In this document: positions 11,855 to 24,600 of the stretch, piece after piece
Layout: every line of letters starts with the position of its first letter
Numbering within the stretch: the stretch's first letter is position 1
DNA from: Klebsormidium nitens
Taxonomy: Eukaryota; Streptophyta; Klebsormidiophyceae; Klebsormidiales; Klebsormidiaceae
DNA length: 48,800 nucleotides
Reading direction: 5' to 3'
NCBI GenBank assembly: GCA_000708835.1
Contig: DF237126.1
Location: forward strand, 1-48,800
Notes under the pieces: model-generated
The model's database searches: none
Seen by the model: only the letters and a program-made list of their open reading frames with translations
What the model was told of the DNA's origin: nothing
Translations under genes and position numbers: made by a program

Positions 11855-14321
11855 ATGTCGTCCAAGGAGCAGCAGAGCGGGGGGGACTTCGGCCAGGGGC
11901 AGCAGAAGAAGGAATGGCGGCCCAGGGACGTGTGGGCCTTTCGGTAAGCAGAGCAACTGATGGATCTCAATCTTGCTTCCTTGAGGGGGATTTGCGCTGG
12001 TTCACCCAGGTCAAATTGATACAAGGTCCCCAAAACAGATTTCCAAGCAGATTTTCGTAAGCACTAGGTCATGGAAGGGGGCTGCTTCGATTGACGCTGA
12101 CGAGAGTGCTGACTTGTAATTGGCTATCAATGAGAGCGTGCTTCAAGCTGAACAAGTAGTTTTTACGGAACTCATTGCTGGGGTTGCTGAGGGCCAATCT
12201 CTCCTTCAAGTGATTGCATGTGTAAGTTTCTGCTGAAGAAGAAAGATTTCATAAGCCAAAGAGTTCCTCTGTCTTACGTATAAAACGTTTTTAAGGTGCT
12301 TGAATACTCTCAGGCTCAAGAGAGTAAAGGGTTGAAGGTTTTCAAGCAACTTAGAAGGTGATAAAAGCACGGAGTCCCTAGATCTGTGTCTTTCAACAAG
12401 GTTTGATACGTTTGCAATGTGCAGATCCGATTAACCCATCACTGATTGACTTCTAATGCACCATTTTTGCACCATAATTGATTAGCCCCTGGTTTGCAAT
12501 CGCAACTTTCAAATGCGTCTGCAATTTGATTGCTGCAGGATCGTCATCGGGGGGACCATCCTGACGTTGCTCACCCTCGGTGCTCTGGCGTTTGGTGAGT
12601 ATGCTTCTTTCTTTCCTTGAGTTCCAAGGTTGTGCGCTAGACTTGTGTCTCAATCGACTTGGTTATATTTCGTTAGGTCCATTCTGATCATCCTAATTTC
12701 CTTTCTCTCGTGTCTCTGATTCCATTACAATCATTTCGGGCTTTTAGGGGAAGTCTTCTAAAAGGAATAGACCGCCTAGGATGATCCTGGAAGTGATGCT
12801 GTAATGCCTTTCCGTAAAAAATCCTTTTTCTGTATTTACCGTTGACTGGCTTCTAGTTCTGGCTTCTAGTTCTGCTTACCAATCAGAATCATTGGGGGAA
12901 GAAGGAACAAGATCTTTCGGTTGAGGGCAAACGTTCTGCATTAGTTTAGTTCAAAGCCTTCGAGCATGTACTGAGAAAGTCGTTTGGTGGCACAGCACTC
13001 ACCTGTTCCGTCACCGTGACATGGCGCCGTCGTTATATGACTCCTTTTCCCTCTTCTCAATGTACCATCAGAAATGCTTCTTGAGTCTTTGCTATCTATT
13101 TGGCTTGTCACAGACGTTGCATATGAGTTTCTCCCTAAGGCGTCTGCTGAAGGCTGAAAAGACGGGGTTTTAGACGTCCAGAAGAGGGCCTTTAATAACC
13201 CACCATACAAGGGGCACGCGGTGGCCCCTCACGTTCTCTCACATATCCTCCAAGTAGGGGCTTAATCTACATCTTCATACTCTGATCCAACATCGCAATC
13301 ACCTCAAAAAAGACAACTTCTCCACTGACTGACAAACCTCCCCCCCCCTTCAGGCGCGGTGGCAATCCCGACGGTGCTGCTGGGGGGCGGCGCGCTGCTG
13401 CTGTTCAGCCCGGTGCTGCTGGGCATCGCGGCGATCACGAGCCCCATCTGGGTGCCCATCGGCGGCCTGCTGCTCATCACCCCCCCCATCCTGGGCGCGC
13501 TCGCGGTGGGCGCCATCGCGCTGGGGCTCGTCGTCTACTGGGTCTGGAACTTCATCCGGTGAGGACACGGATCGCTCTCTGGAATCCATGATGATTAATC
13601 TCGGTAGATTTTGTGACAGACTCCTGGAAGTGATGGTGACGAGTCTCTGAGCAGTCTTCGAGAAGTCTTGGTTTCGGAAGGAAGGCGTGGGATGTAAATG
13701 ACAGAGAGATCTCGCTAGCGTCAGGAGAGAGTCTCTACAAAGACTTCGGAAAGGAGTGATTAAACCCGGAGTTAAAGTGATTAAAGAAGTTTCTTCAATA
13801 CCCGGTCAGCAGAGACGTTAAGAAGAGGGAACGTCCGGGCTCAACCTGCTTTCTTCGGCTGTCTTCTTTGCCTTGTGAATCATAGAGACGACTTTGCATG
13901 GCTGAACGACGTATAACTGTGGCTGGGAAAGGAAAGCCTCTGATCGTGTTCCGGAACTGTCCGTTGGATGTCAAAGCGGCTCTTCATTGATCTAGAATCG
14001 TTACAAACGGTTCGGGCCGATCGAAGGTGGTGCAAAGCGACTGATTGACCTCCGCTTTGTCTCGATGACTCTCGTCACTTTCCTCTATTTCTTGCCGCTG
14101 ACGTTCTCCTGGCCAATCGGCTCCTGTTCTTGCCGCTAACTTCAGCTTTCTCGTCCCTCTCTAGTTCCCGCCGCACCCGCGAGGCCGCGACCGACCTCCT
14201 GGAGGGCGCCAAGGACGCGACGCGGGGCATCCAGTACGGAGCGCAGGAGGCCGCGCAGAAGGCCCAGCAGGCGCGCGAGCAGGCCCGCCAGCGTGCGCAG
14301 CAAGCCACTGGGCAGACCTAG
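11855..14321 (+). CDS. Oleosin-like lipid droplet protein
   Basis: Predicted structural protein that coats lipid droplets by inserting a hydrophobic hairpin. Four exons join in phase: 11855-11943, 12539-12594, 13354-13558 and 14165-14321, giving 168 residues. The layout matches oleosins: a short polar N-terminus rich in Gln, Gly and Lys (1-30), an uninterrupted hydrophobic stretch of about 85 residues (31-116) and an amphipathic Ala/Gln/Arg-rich helix (118-168). The centre of the hydrophobic part has FSPVLL (66-71) and TSPIWVP (77-83), which recalls the oleosin proline knot. The segment ends in YWVWNFIR, like the Trp/Tyr-rich end of oleosin hairpins. Small size, hairpin length and topology fit; overall sequence similarity cannot be measured here. 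Another hairpin lipid-droplet protein is the main alternative. The third exon is very GC-rich, which fits the hydrophobic codons. Confidence 0.7.
12847..12873. repeat. 13-bp tandem duplication in an intron
   Basis: A 13-bp unit (TGGCTTCTAGTTC) occurs twice in direct succession in the second intron of the oleosin-like gene. It is a short slippage product with no evident role. Confidence 0.7.
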
Positions 14322-15664
14322 GCGCTGCGCGAGGAGTGGTGTGGGCGCTGCGCGAGGAGCGGTTTGGAGTGCGCGAAGCGAGCGGAATGTAGTTTGGTGC
14401 CAGGAAGAGCATGCGCGGGGACTGTGTGGTAATAGTGATGTGGCAGTTGTTTGACCTGAGGAATTGAACGCTGAGCAATCACACTTGCAATTGTGAAATA
14501 AACGGGCGAGTAGAGCACAATTTGTATCTAGACTGCATGGTTTTCGTTGTAAGATAGCATCTTTAACACCTCGAAACATTCATTTGGATTTCTTGTTGAC
14601 CGTCACCTTCGCCTGTAGAACCGTCTACAATCTGTCATGCAAAGATATCTTTTGAAGACAACTCAAAAGTATCCGGATGTAAGCAATACGGGTCATGGCA
14701 ACTTTGAATGACATGAAGCATGCATCATGCTTCCAGAACAGGGCGGCTGAGTCGTCCTACAATCTTCATGCATGCCCATTGGAATTGCCTGAGTCTGTCC
14801 TAATGCTATGAAAAGTTTGCTCGACTATGTGTTTGAAACGCGCAGCGCACTAGGAATTCAATCAACTCGGATCGATAAGGCGGCCTCAGTTGCCTAGCTT
14901 GGAGATCGGACAGCATTGACTTCCCTTCCGAATTCATGTGCATTGGAACATTTACCGTGGTTACAACCACATGCGTCTCATGCAACAAAGTCCGAGTAGG
15001 ATGCCAGCAGCATATCACGCGTGTACGTACTAATACTTGCAATTCAAGTTTCAACTTCCTTCATGTTTTCAAAATGACTTTGAATACTTCAATGCTTTGC
15101 CCTATATGGGCCGTGCATGTATCTTTGCCGCCTGCGCGGCACTCGCCATGACAGTGATGGTTCGGCAACATTCGCGCAGACAATGGAATCAAAGGCAGTG
15201 TGCGCGAGTGGCGGCGGCCACGTACACTGGCGTAGTCCAGCGGGGTATTACACCGACGAATGCACATGGTCTGGCTTCGTTACATACATCTATATTGCCA
15301 TGATGACCAGCTAGTCGGACAAATTAAAGTCACACACGGCACGGGATCACGTGCCCTGGGCCTGGCGATGCGATTGATTGAGAGGGTTTCAAGTTTGCTC
15401 TTGTCATCAACATCATGGGTTCAACTTATCACCTCTACAACCATGAGTATTCGCGAAAAGCCAACCCTGAGCACGAGAACGACTAGACATGCCATGTGAT
15501 GGACTTAGAGATGCAGTTTGAATGTCAGGCGTTGGCACCCGCCACACGCCAAGCTGCAGACCTCAACCAACTTATCCTTACACCTGTCCGACCTCCACTA
15601 ACTACCGCTAAACTCCACCAATCTGTACACAATATTACAAGAGTAACTAAAAGGCGCGGTTCCG
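14322..15664. other. Convergent intergenic region, no gene seen
   Basis: This stretch separates the stop codons of the oleosin-like gene (plus) and the RanBPM-like gene (minus), so it should contain two 3' untranslated regions. Scattered frames of 60-90 codons exist on both strands without recognisable domains or convincing splice sites. Confidence 0.5.
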
Positions 15665-18600
15665 TCACCCGCCGTTCAGCAGCCGAGTCAGTCGGAACAC
15701 CTCCCCCTGGCCGCCGTCTACTAGCCGCCGCTCGGTGTGGCACGCCGTGAGCTGCCGTAAGAGCAGCTCGAGCGCGGACTGGGGTGGCCGGCTCGTTGGG
15801 GAGGCGAGGGCTAAGACGGAGGCGCTGAGGGTGTCGGCGACAACTTCCCGCTGGCTGTGCGAAAGGAGGTACGCAACCGGAGACGAGGAGGGGTCCTCGT
15901 ACGCGAGCAGCGCGAGCACGTCCTGCAAGGAGAAGGAGAGAGGGGTGAAAAGATGGCGGTAATGGGGACACGGAGGGGTCCTTACATGCAAGCAGCGCGA
16001 GCACGTCCTGCGGGAGAACGAGAGAGGGGTGTGAAAGTGGCGGGAGCCGATNNNNNNNNNNNNNNNNNNNNNNNNNNNNNNNNNNNNNNNNNNNNNNNNN
16101 NNNNNNNNNNNNNNNNNNNNNNNNNNNNNNNNNNNNNNNNNNNNNNNNNNNNNNNNNNNNNNNNNNNNNNNNNNNNNNNNNNNNNNNNNNNNNNNNNNNN
16201 NNNNNNNNNNNNNNNNNNNNNNNNNNNNNNNNNNNNNNNNNNNNNNNNNNNNNNNNNNNNNNNNNNNNNNNNNNNNNNNNNNNNNNNNNNNNNNNNNNNN
16301 NNNNNNNNNNNNNNNNNNNNNNNNNNNNNNNNNNNNNNNNNNNNNNNNNNNNNNNNNNNNNNNNNNNNNNNNNNNNNNNNNNNNNNNNNNNNNNNNNNNN
16401 NNNNNNNNNNNNNNNNNNNNNNNNNNNNNNNNNNNNNNNNNNNNNNNNNNNNNNNNNNNNNNNNNNNNNNNNNNNNNNNNNNNNNNNNNNNNNNNNNNNN
16501 NNNNNNNNNNNNNNNNNNNNNNNNNNNNNNNNNNNNNNNNNNNNNNNNNNNNNNNNNNNNNNNNNNNNNNNNNNNNNNNNNNNNNNNNNNNNNNNNNNNN
16601 NNNNNNNNNNNNNNNNNNNNNNNNNNNNNNNNNNNNNNNNNNGAAATACGAGGGCTTTGTCGGCCGTAAGTGCGGATTGGTTGCATGAAGCCCCCTAGCA
16701 CTCTTCGTTGCGGATTAAGAGGCTCTACGAGGATTCCATAGTAAGGAGAGGCACTGAAAGCACGAGGTGAACAGGAGCAGCGAAGTTGGTTTTGACAGGG
16801 GTCAACGGGGACGAGGCGGGCGGTGCGGAAATGGGAAAGTGGGTTTGATAATTAGGGGCAGCACGTTTGAAGCGGTACGGAATAACGAAGGGTAAATTTG
16901 CAGTATGCCTCAGTAAGACCGATATCTTTGGCTCCAGCATGTACCGTGGATCAGCGCACCGACGGCCACATCACTAACCAAAAAAATCTGCCAATTTGCC
17001 GCGACGCAACCTCCTCACACGAGGAGATTGAGAGAGACGGAGGCTTCGGAATCTCTCACCTCCAGATGCGCATCCTGCAACGCGCTGTAGCCCCGGAAAG
17101 TGGAGAGGACTCCGCGCGCGTGTTTGACGGCCTCGTCCAACTGAGATAGCTGCACGGAGCAATAGATATCGTCAGCCGGCAGAAAATTGTACCTTAGCGG
17201 CAGTATAGAGTGAGCTGAAAACCTTTTGGACTCCAGACTTCCTTATAGCCTTCACGACCTGCTACATAATGCGAGTGAATTGACAAAGGAAGCCAAAGCA
17301 AGCCAAAGGAGTGCGGCTCGACTGGTGGGCAGAGTGCTACGAGTATGCAGAGGTGCTCACCTTTATATACTCTACAAACTTTTGGCAATTCAAGAGGAAG
17401 GCCACGTTTGTCCGGCTATCCTGCACGGGATAAACAGAGCACGATAAGAGATGCGGGCGGGCAACACGAAAAGGACAAACGCCGGCTCGGAAATAGGCGA
17501 CTGTTCACTTACGAAGTCAATCTGACCCACTAAGCGCAGGCGATCAAGTGTCGTTTAAATTCTGTCACGATCTTGTAGGGCGCAAGATGCAGAAGAAGTA
17601 ATCGACTTCGCGCCTTTCAATGGAGTCTTTTGCGCACTCGTCGTGATTGTGGGCGGCAGTACGTCTACAACGCTTGCGCACGGACCTTTGACGGGGTGAA
17701 TCACGTCGCGGTGCTTACCTGCAAGATACTTGGATACCACATGGAGAGCGCCTGCAATGCGCCGTCGATCTTCCCTTCCCCTATGAGCTGCAGGGGCAAG
17801 AAGCCAATCAGCACTATATTGGATGTTCAAGAGCAAGAAGGCAAGCGTAAGAAGAGCATCCGAAACGAATGGGAGCGTCAACGGAAGGCGTGAAAGAAAC
17901 TCTCACAACGGTTCCAAAAGCCCAGATGACCTCCACGAGCGGTTTTCAACGTCCGCTTCGGCATCGGACTTGCAGAACGCTTCATCACTTGTTCCGCGAA
18001 GCTTGCGAGGGCACTCACCTGCCGCAGCTGCTTTCTTTCGTCTAGCGCGAACCAGCCTATGTCTTTATGGGCCAAGTGCCCGTTGCCGTTCTGGCTGCTG
18101 CCGGGCGCCGAGTGGACCCCCTCGGAGCCGTCAAACGCGTTCAAGGTGTCCTGGTAGCCGTAATGTAACAGGTAGCCGCGAACGATGCTGCGAGGAGTGG
18201 TAAGAATGCTGCCGTTTCAAGAGCTGTCAATGTGTGATGGGCTTTTTCTACATCCTGCTTGAAAGCAAGTCACTTCCGAAAGACGTCAAAAACTGCATTT
18301 TGAGGCCAAGGAACGAGGCTGTGTCCGTCCTTGCTTCTGAAGAGTGGCGTGACGTTATGATGTGACGTATTGCTTGCAGACGGATTAAAGAGCGGAGGCT
18401 GCTAGCGTCGTTAGCGCCTCAGCATAGCTCGAACAATTTTCGTTCAGTTCAAAGAAGGTAAAACTGTCCGGCATCATAGGCAGCAGGACCAAACCGATAA
18501 GCCGGGTCTTGCAAGGTCATTCAATGCTTGAAAAACTATCAGCACTTGTACAAAGTTGTGAACGAAGTTGCGACGGCGAAACATGGGACGAGCACCAACC

Positions 18601-20762
18601 TGTGGCTGATACTCGACGGCATCTCTACGAGCTCTACTGCACGCTGTCGTCGTTCCCTCTCCTCTTGGACCAAAGCCTGCAGAGAAGGAGATCGACAAAA
18701 GTCGTTTCGAGTTTCGGCTTAACCTCGGATCGCTTGCAGAGAGGCAAGGCATTGAACGCGGATTGCCATTGCTGACCGAGTCCAGTCACCTCATCCACTG
18801 GCCTTAAGCAATTACACACTTGGCCCAGCCAACGCCGATCACGCTGGACGACGGAATATGAGCATATCGAGTCAGGACGCAGATTCACTGACAAAACCAG
18901 CGGGCAAGCTTACAGCAATCCTCACCTCAAGATCAAACTTGAAAGGCCGCTTTCCGAAGTTGACCTCCACCCTGTAGAGCAGATGAGGCGACGAGGTTTC
19001 ATCTACTGCAAATTTAGCTGTGGGGCAGTGACGATGGCGAGGTTTTCGATTTTCCTGCATTGCAGCATGTTTGTCGGGGGTGTATCGTCAGTCTCGGATG
19101 GCCCAATTTGAACGGCTGGCGCAAAGACGACTCTGTCCGTCACCTTTCGTTTTTGCTATGGAGTCCCACTGTGGGATACAGGATCTCCCTCACGTCCGCA
19201 AACGCGACGCCCAGATGCTTCCCGTTCTTCCTGAAAAGGAAACAGCAAACCTATGAGGACATGCAGATGTTGATCCAGTGGGGGAGCGAGGGGAATCTCA
19301 GAAGTGCCGAGAGTAGACTCTTATCAGGACAGAGATTGACTCGATCACAGGAGAACAGCTGTTGCCTTTTCTCAGGAGGTAGATCTGTGAGGAGGCAGCC
19401 TGTGCTTGGGAAGCTTCAGTGCTCAACACCGAGGAATGAAACCCATTCGTGTCATCAGAAGATCACCAGCAAGAAGTAAGAGAATAGCCTGGCACAGGAG
19501 CTGTACGGGTCAGGGGCACAAGAGGCGAGTATGTATGCTCGAAAGCAAAGAATGCGAGTTGAAGGACTGCAGACATGTGAACCCTCCTCATGCAGCCCTG
19601 ACAGAAAGAAATTACTGATCCAAAGAACCACTCAAAGGGGCATCTCAGCGACTTTCCTAACAAACCAATGTGTCTTGGAAACTCCACCCACTGGGTCCAA
19701 CTACTGAGGAAGTAAGTGTTCTTCCTCTGTCGAAGTAAGAACAGATTCAGCAATGCCTCCAGACTGACTGATTCCTGAAGGGCCGATCGCAGGGCATGAT
19801 TCAGACAGGAATGACCAACAATGTACACCAACCTAAGAGAAAAGAGAGGTCCATTGAAACCCAGTCATCTTGTTCCAACCAACAGAAATACAAAGGCAGT
19901 GTCAACTCACGTAAAGAAGATCTCCTGGGTGGCATGGTTGACCCCCGCCCCAACCACATCCCCTGTTGTGAACGTCGGCCCATAAGCGTCCCCTCTGCCT
20001 GAGGCATGATAGGCCTTGCCGTCATCTCCATGGTAGCCATAGCTGCCAGCCTCCCAGCTGCAAGGGAGACAGCTCACGTTAGATTCTCTGCTTCAGGATC
20101 AGACAGCAGGGAAGGGAACACGAGTAGCCTAGAATCAGACAGCAGGGTTGGAACATGAAGCACCACCGCTAGTATTTGACGAATGAAGGTGGCGCCATGG
20201 CGCCAAGGAGGGAGTCACCAAAAGAAAACCCTTCCAGAGACTGTTTCAGTCTAAGTTAGGAGGCGCTTAGCCACGAAAGCTTTACAACTGGTTACACGCA
20301 TAGGAGAGAACGGTGTTCTCGAGGGGACACCCAACCATAATGTCATTAGCCAACCCCTGCCCTGCAATCCCAGACAATGACGGCCATCAGTCACCGTCTT
20401 TTCCAAAAGGCTCACCCTGGCTGGCGGCTGTGCTTGAAATTCTCGTCTGTGAAGCCAATTGCAATGCAGTTCCTGTCCCCCCGGTCCCGCACCGTCAGCT
20501 CAAAGTAGTACAGCAGCCTCTCTCGAGGCACAGGCCGGTTGGCCTGTATTGACCCCACGTCATGCCCGTGCTGTCCATGCCCCGTGTACCGCACACTCAG
20601 CTTGTCTTTCCCAACCTCCAGAAACCCGCCATAGTTGCGAGTGTTGAGCTCGCTGGGGGCCTCCTCCTCCGCCCCCTCCTCGTCCGTGCCGTCACTCGGC
20701 CGGAAACTTTCTAGTTGTTTCGCCAGGGTGGCCGCTCGTCTCCGCCCAAAATGGCAATGACA
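15665..20762 (-). CDS. RanBPM-like CTLH/GID complex scaffold (SPRY, LisH, CTLH, CRA); N-terminus unresolved
   Basis: Homologue of RanBP9/10 and plant RanBPM, a core scaffold of the CTLH/GID E3 ubiquitin ligase complex. Readable exons: 20416 to about 20762, 19911-20057, 19144-19230, 18926-18971, 18600-18676, 18019-18187, 17719-17787, 17361-17420, 17060-17149 and 15665-15922, all in phase, about 450 residues. The SPRY domain runs from GGFLEVGKDKLSVRYTGHG through GWEAGSYGYHGDDG and GPTFTTGDVVGAG to VNFGKRPFKFDLE. LisH is SIVRGYLLHYGYQDTLNAF. CTLH begins LIGEGKIDGALQALSMWYPS. CRA includes DVLALLAYEDPSSSPVAYLL and ends LTRLLNGG. An acidic stretch (DEEGAEEEAP) precedes SPRY. No in-frame methionine exists in the first readable exon, so a first exon must lie further up, within about 20763-21670. 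The assembly gap falls in the last intron and costs no coding sequence. The gene faces CCT6 head to head. Confidence 0.88.
15889..16051. repeat. 85-bp tandem repeat copying the last-exon splice acceptor
   Basis: Bases from about 15889 are repeated with an offset of 85 bp from about 15974, and the second copy runs into the assembly gap. Each unit contains the minus-strand acceptor CAG and the first codons of the last RanBPM exon (DVLALLAYEDP against DVLALLACKDP). The gap probably holds more units that the assembler could not resolve. Confidence 0.7.
16052..16642. other. Assembly gap (run of N)
   Basis: 591 unknown bases. The gap lies wholly inside the last intron of the RanBPM-like gene, because the flanking exons (17060-17149 and 15665-15922) join in phase and the protein reads on without loss. 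Its left edge is an 85-bp tandem repeat, a likely cause of the gap. Confidence 1.
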
Positions 20763-21680
20763 CTGTGTCAGACTCAATGGTGCGGGAATGTCGCAAGAGG
20801 GCAGGAGACAAGTTCTGCCGAGCCTACAGCAATCCCTGGCAGACAAGCCCTTAAGAGAGGACAAGCTTGGTTGTGCTCAAAGGCAGTTGGGGCTGGTGGG
20901 ATAGGGAGAGTCAGAGATTGCCACTGCCTTCTTGCGCCAGAGACAATCTGCAGGGTGAAAAGCTCAGTCGTTAGCCTGCCACAATGACTTCAAGAACCAA
21001 ACCCTTGGCAACAAGAAATTGGAAGGACGAAGGGCAGGCCAATGGTCAGAAACGGGTTTGATGCCCAGGAAAAGCTGTCTAGGAGCGCAATTGAGACGCC
21101 TGTCCGCCTCTGTCGTTGGTGTCGCCGACGGACAGACCGCTTGTAGGGAGCAGGAACAAATGACAAGGGACCACACAGCATACAGAGCCCAACGAAGTGA
21201 TGCACCATTGGCATTGGAGAAATGACGGATGACCATGCTTGAACTTGGAACTCGAAGTTGCAAGTTGCAAGGAAAGCCCCGCAAGCTCATGTGTGATCAT
21301 AGGTCCCACTTGTCTCCCCCCGGTGAGTCCCCGGTGAAAATCTTTGTTACAGCAGGCACTTGTCCGAACCACATTTCCGAGCAAAAAGCCGTCCAAATTC
21401 GTCCGCAAAGCGGTTGGTAATCGTCCATTTATACCCGGTACAAGCTCCCGGCCGAGACAATAACCCAAAATGACGCACAGCAATCGAGTTGATATTCAGC
21501 TGGCTCGTCTTGTGCAGTTCATCTTTCTGCATCAGGGCAAGGAAGAGATCACGCAGAAATCACTGATTAGCGATCAGAATCGAGGGGCCTGGACAAGTAG
21601 TGGTGCTGATTGGAGGCGCCACCTGCTCAAATTGAGAGCGAGAACTGTGTTACTTTGGAGCCTGCTCACGAAGACCAGCC
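20763..21680. promoter_or_regulatory. Divergent region, RanBPM-like gene / CCT6
   Basis: About 0.9 kb lie between the first readable RanBPM exon (minus) and the CCT6 ATG (plus, 21681). It must hold the CCT6 promoter and, on the other strand, the missing first exon and promoter of the RanBPM-like gene. Several minus-strand ATGs occur (for example near 21181, 21214 and 21235), but no donor site lets me choose between them. Confidence 0.4.
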
Positions 21681-24600
21681 ATGGCGGTTAGAACGCTGAA
21701 CGCAAATGCGGAGTCGCTCAACAAGTCTGCGGCTCTGTTTATGAATATAAATGCAGCTAAGGGACTCCAGGATGTGCTCAAGACAAACTTGGGACCAAAA
21801 GGGACCATCAAAATGTAAGACACGCTGCGCCAGCTTTGGGGAGCAAAGCCAATTGGTCTTTTCAGAGGTCTCTGTATGCAATTGCTGAGGCCAGTAAGTG
21901 CTTGGACGTCTTTTGAAGGGGGGTGCATAAAAGTGGCATCCTGAAGTGTGTACCATGAATGATTGCAGGCTTGTTGGTGGTGCGGGCGATATCAAGCTCA
22001 CCAAGGATGGAAACACTCTTCTCCGTGAAATGGTAAGTCAGAAGCCTTTCTGGTATCAATAAGATAGACTGCGCCACTCTTCTTGAAGGTGGTGCTCGCG
22101 TGAGCATCCATGAAGCTAGTTTGCGGGATCAAAACGTACTTGCTGCTTTTGGTAGTAAAGCGCAAGCTTCAAGTACCTTATGACAATTTGGCTGACTGTT
22201 TGGAAGGCTAATTTTGGCTTTGGTGAGGGCCAATTGCAGCTTATGTCGAATTCTGACAAGCTGCAGCTTCTCCTCACAGCAAATTCAAAACCCGACGGCG
22301 GTCATGATTGCTCGGACGGCAACTGCACAAGATGATGTAGCGGGAGATGGCACTACGTCCACCGTGCTGCTGATTGGTGAACTGATGAAGCAGTCGGACC
22401 GCTTTCTGGCAGAGGGTAAGTCAATAAACAGAGAAGTGCGGCACCCTTGCTGCTCTTGTCCGCCATTTCCTCGGGTCTGTACTCAGCAAGAAGGCTTCAG
22501 CTGCTGCCTGAAGATGTTGTGCTCGTTTTACCTTTCTCTTAACACCAGGGCAGGTGATTGGGGCACCTCATATGCCCATAACAGTGGTGCGCAAAATTGT
22601 TGATCAGTGAATCGTGGTGCCTTTAATGTTTTCCTTGCAGGAATGCACCCAAGGCTCTTGACGGAGGGGTTTGAGATAGCAAAGAAGGCCACGCTGGAAT
22701 TCTTGGAGAAGTTCAAGCAGCCTGTAGAAGTAGGTGATAAGCCTGACAAGGAGCTGCTGAAGATGGTGGCCAGGACGACTCTGCGGACGAAGGTACAGCA
22801 AAAACTCCTGAATGGGAGTAGATGCACGTGGCCCATGTGACCCAACCTGCCTACTGATGCTACGAGATTACGTGTGTCACAGACCACCAGGTTGCGTAAA
22901 GACGTCCATGTCATGATTGCTTATCCTTGTAATGACTTTTATAATTCTTTGCTTGTCAAGCGGGCATGGTTTAACCACCTGATCAGAGGTGGTGCAGAAA
23001 GAGAGGCCCTCACATGGACCCTTTGCAGGTGCACGAGGAGCTGGCGGATCAGCTGACAGATATCGTAGTCAACTCGGTAAGTTCTTGATTTGTCACAGTT
23101 CATTAGTGCATGTTGCTGAATGCGACAGCTGTTCAATCAGAGCTGACTGGGTCTGATATGCAAAAATGTCTTCAAGCAAGATCAAAAGTTGATAATTGCC
23201 CGTTTCTTGTGTGATCATGTCTATCTGATCTTCTCCCGTGACTCATTTCTGATTCTGATTTTCATTCTGATTCTGGTCAACTTGCAGGTTCTTTGCATCA
23301 GAACGCCTCCGGAGCCAATTGACCTCTTTATGGTTGAAATCATGCATATGCGACACAAGTTCGGCTCAGACACCTCTCTGGTAAGCTCCCTTCGGTCCTC
23401 CTTGATCCTACGCCTGTCGATAAGCTGCTTCACTTTACGCAATCATTGCACTAAAGCCAGGGACACGAAAGCCACGCTGTCTTAAAAGGTTTAATCAAAC
23501 GTTTATCAAGATTAGACTGTTGGCTATGTGGCTGAGCATACTTGCTGATTGCATAACTGTATATTGTGCTATCTGCATAACAACTGGCCCGAACGGTTTG
23601 GGGGGGGGAGTGTCACGAATCAAGAGTGGTGAAGAAATCGAAACATGTGGTTGGCTTTGCAGATTGAGGGCCTCGTCTTGGATCATGGTGCCCGGCACCC
23701 TGACATGCCAAAGCGAGTCGAGAACTGCCACATCCTGACCCTCAACGTTTCTCTAGAATATGAGAAGAGGTGAGAGCAGAGCTGACTTTGACACGACTGT
23801 TGCTGGTTCTCGTTTGTTTCTCTTTCCGACGAATACGATCCGTTCTGCCGCTGGCGTTTCACTGGCCCTGCGTGACATTCCCGTGTGTCGTAGTGGCATC
23901 TGGTAGTGCTAGAGAGTGCACACAATCGTGTTTCCGAGTGCTGCTCGATCAGTATACACGATTCTGTAATTGTACTGTGTTCTGTTTCTTTTGCAGTGAG
24001 GTGAATGCGGGGTTCTTCTATAGTAGTGCGGAGCAGAGGGAGAAGATGGTGGCAGCAGAGAGGAAATTTACGGACGACAAGGTGCAGAAGGTTATCGAGC
24101 TCAAGAATAAGGTAAGGCTAATCCCATTTCGTTGCTGGGTACACACAGATTTGAAGAGCTGGAATTTCGAGACACAAGGGGCCACCTTTAGAGAATCACC
24201 TTCACGTCTCAAAGATATCGCACGCCATGGCGCACTCGCAGAAACGGGCTTTTCAGCGCTCTGAAGCTGATGGAGGAGATACATCTTTAAGAAGTGTCGT
24301 TTCGACTTCTTGTTGTCTTGATCTGTTGGTTGTTCGCCTACCACGGACATTCCTCTCACTGTTGTCCGGAAGGATCTCTCAAGCGGAGTTGTACGTTGCA
24401 GGTGTGCAAAGAGGGGGAGAACTTCGTGGTCATCAACCAGAAGGGTATCGACCCCATCTCACTAGACATGCTGGCGCGCGAAGGGGTGAGCCGCTATCTG
24501 CTCATCACACACTTTCCGCACTTGTACATCTTCTCTGGCGACCACCTTCTCCGATACTGGGCTACGCCAATTGAATCAAAAACCTCCTAGGCGTTCCCCC

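Noticed and set aside
15857-16701. Long frames crossing the run of N
   Set aside because: They are open only because unknown bases were translated as X. They carry no evidence of coding.
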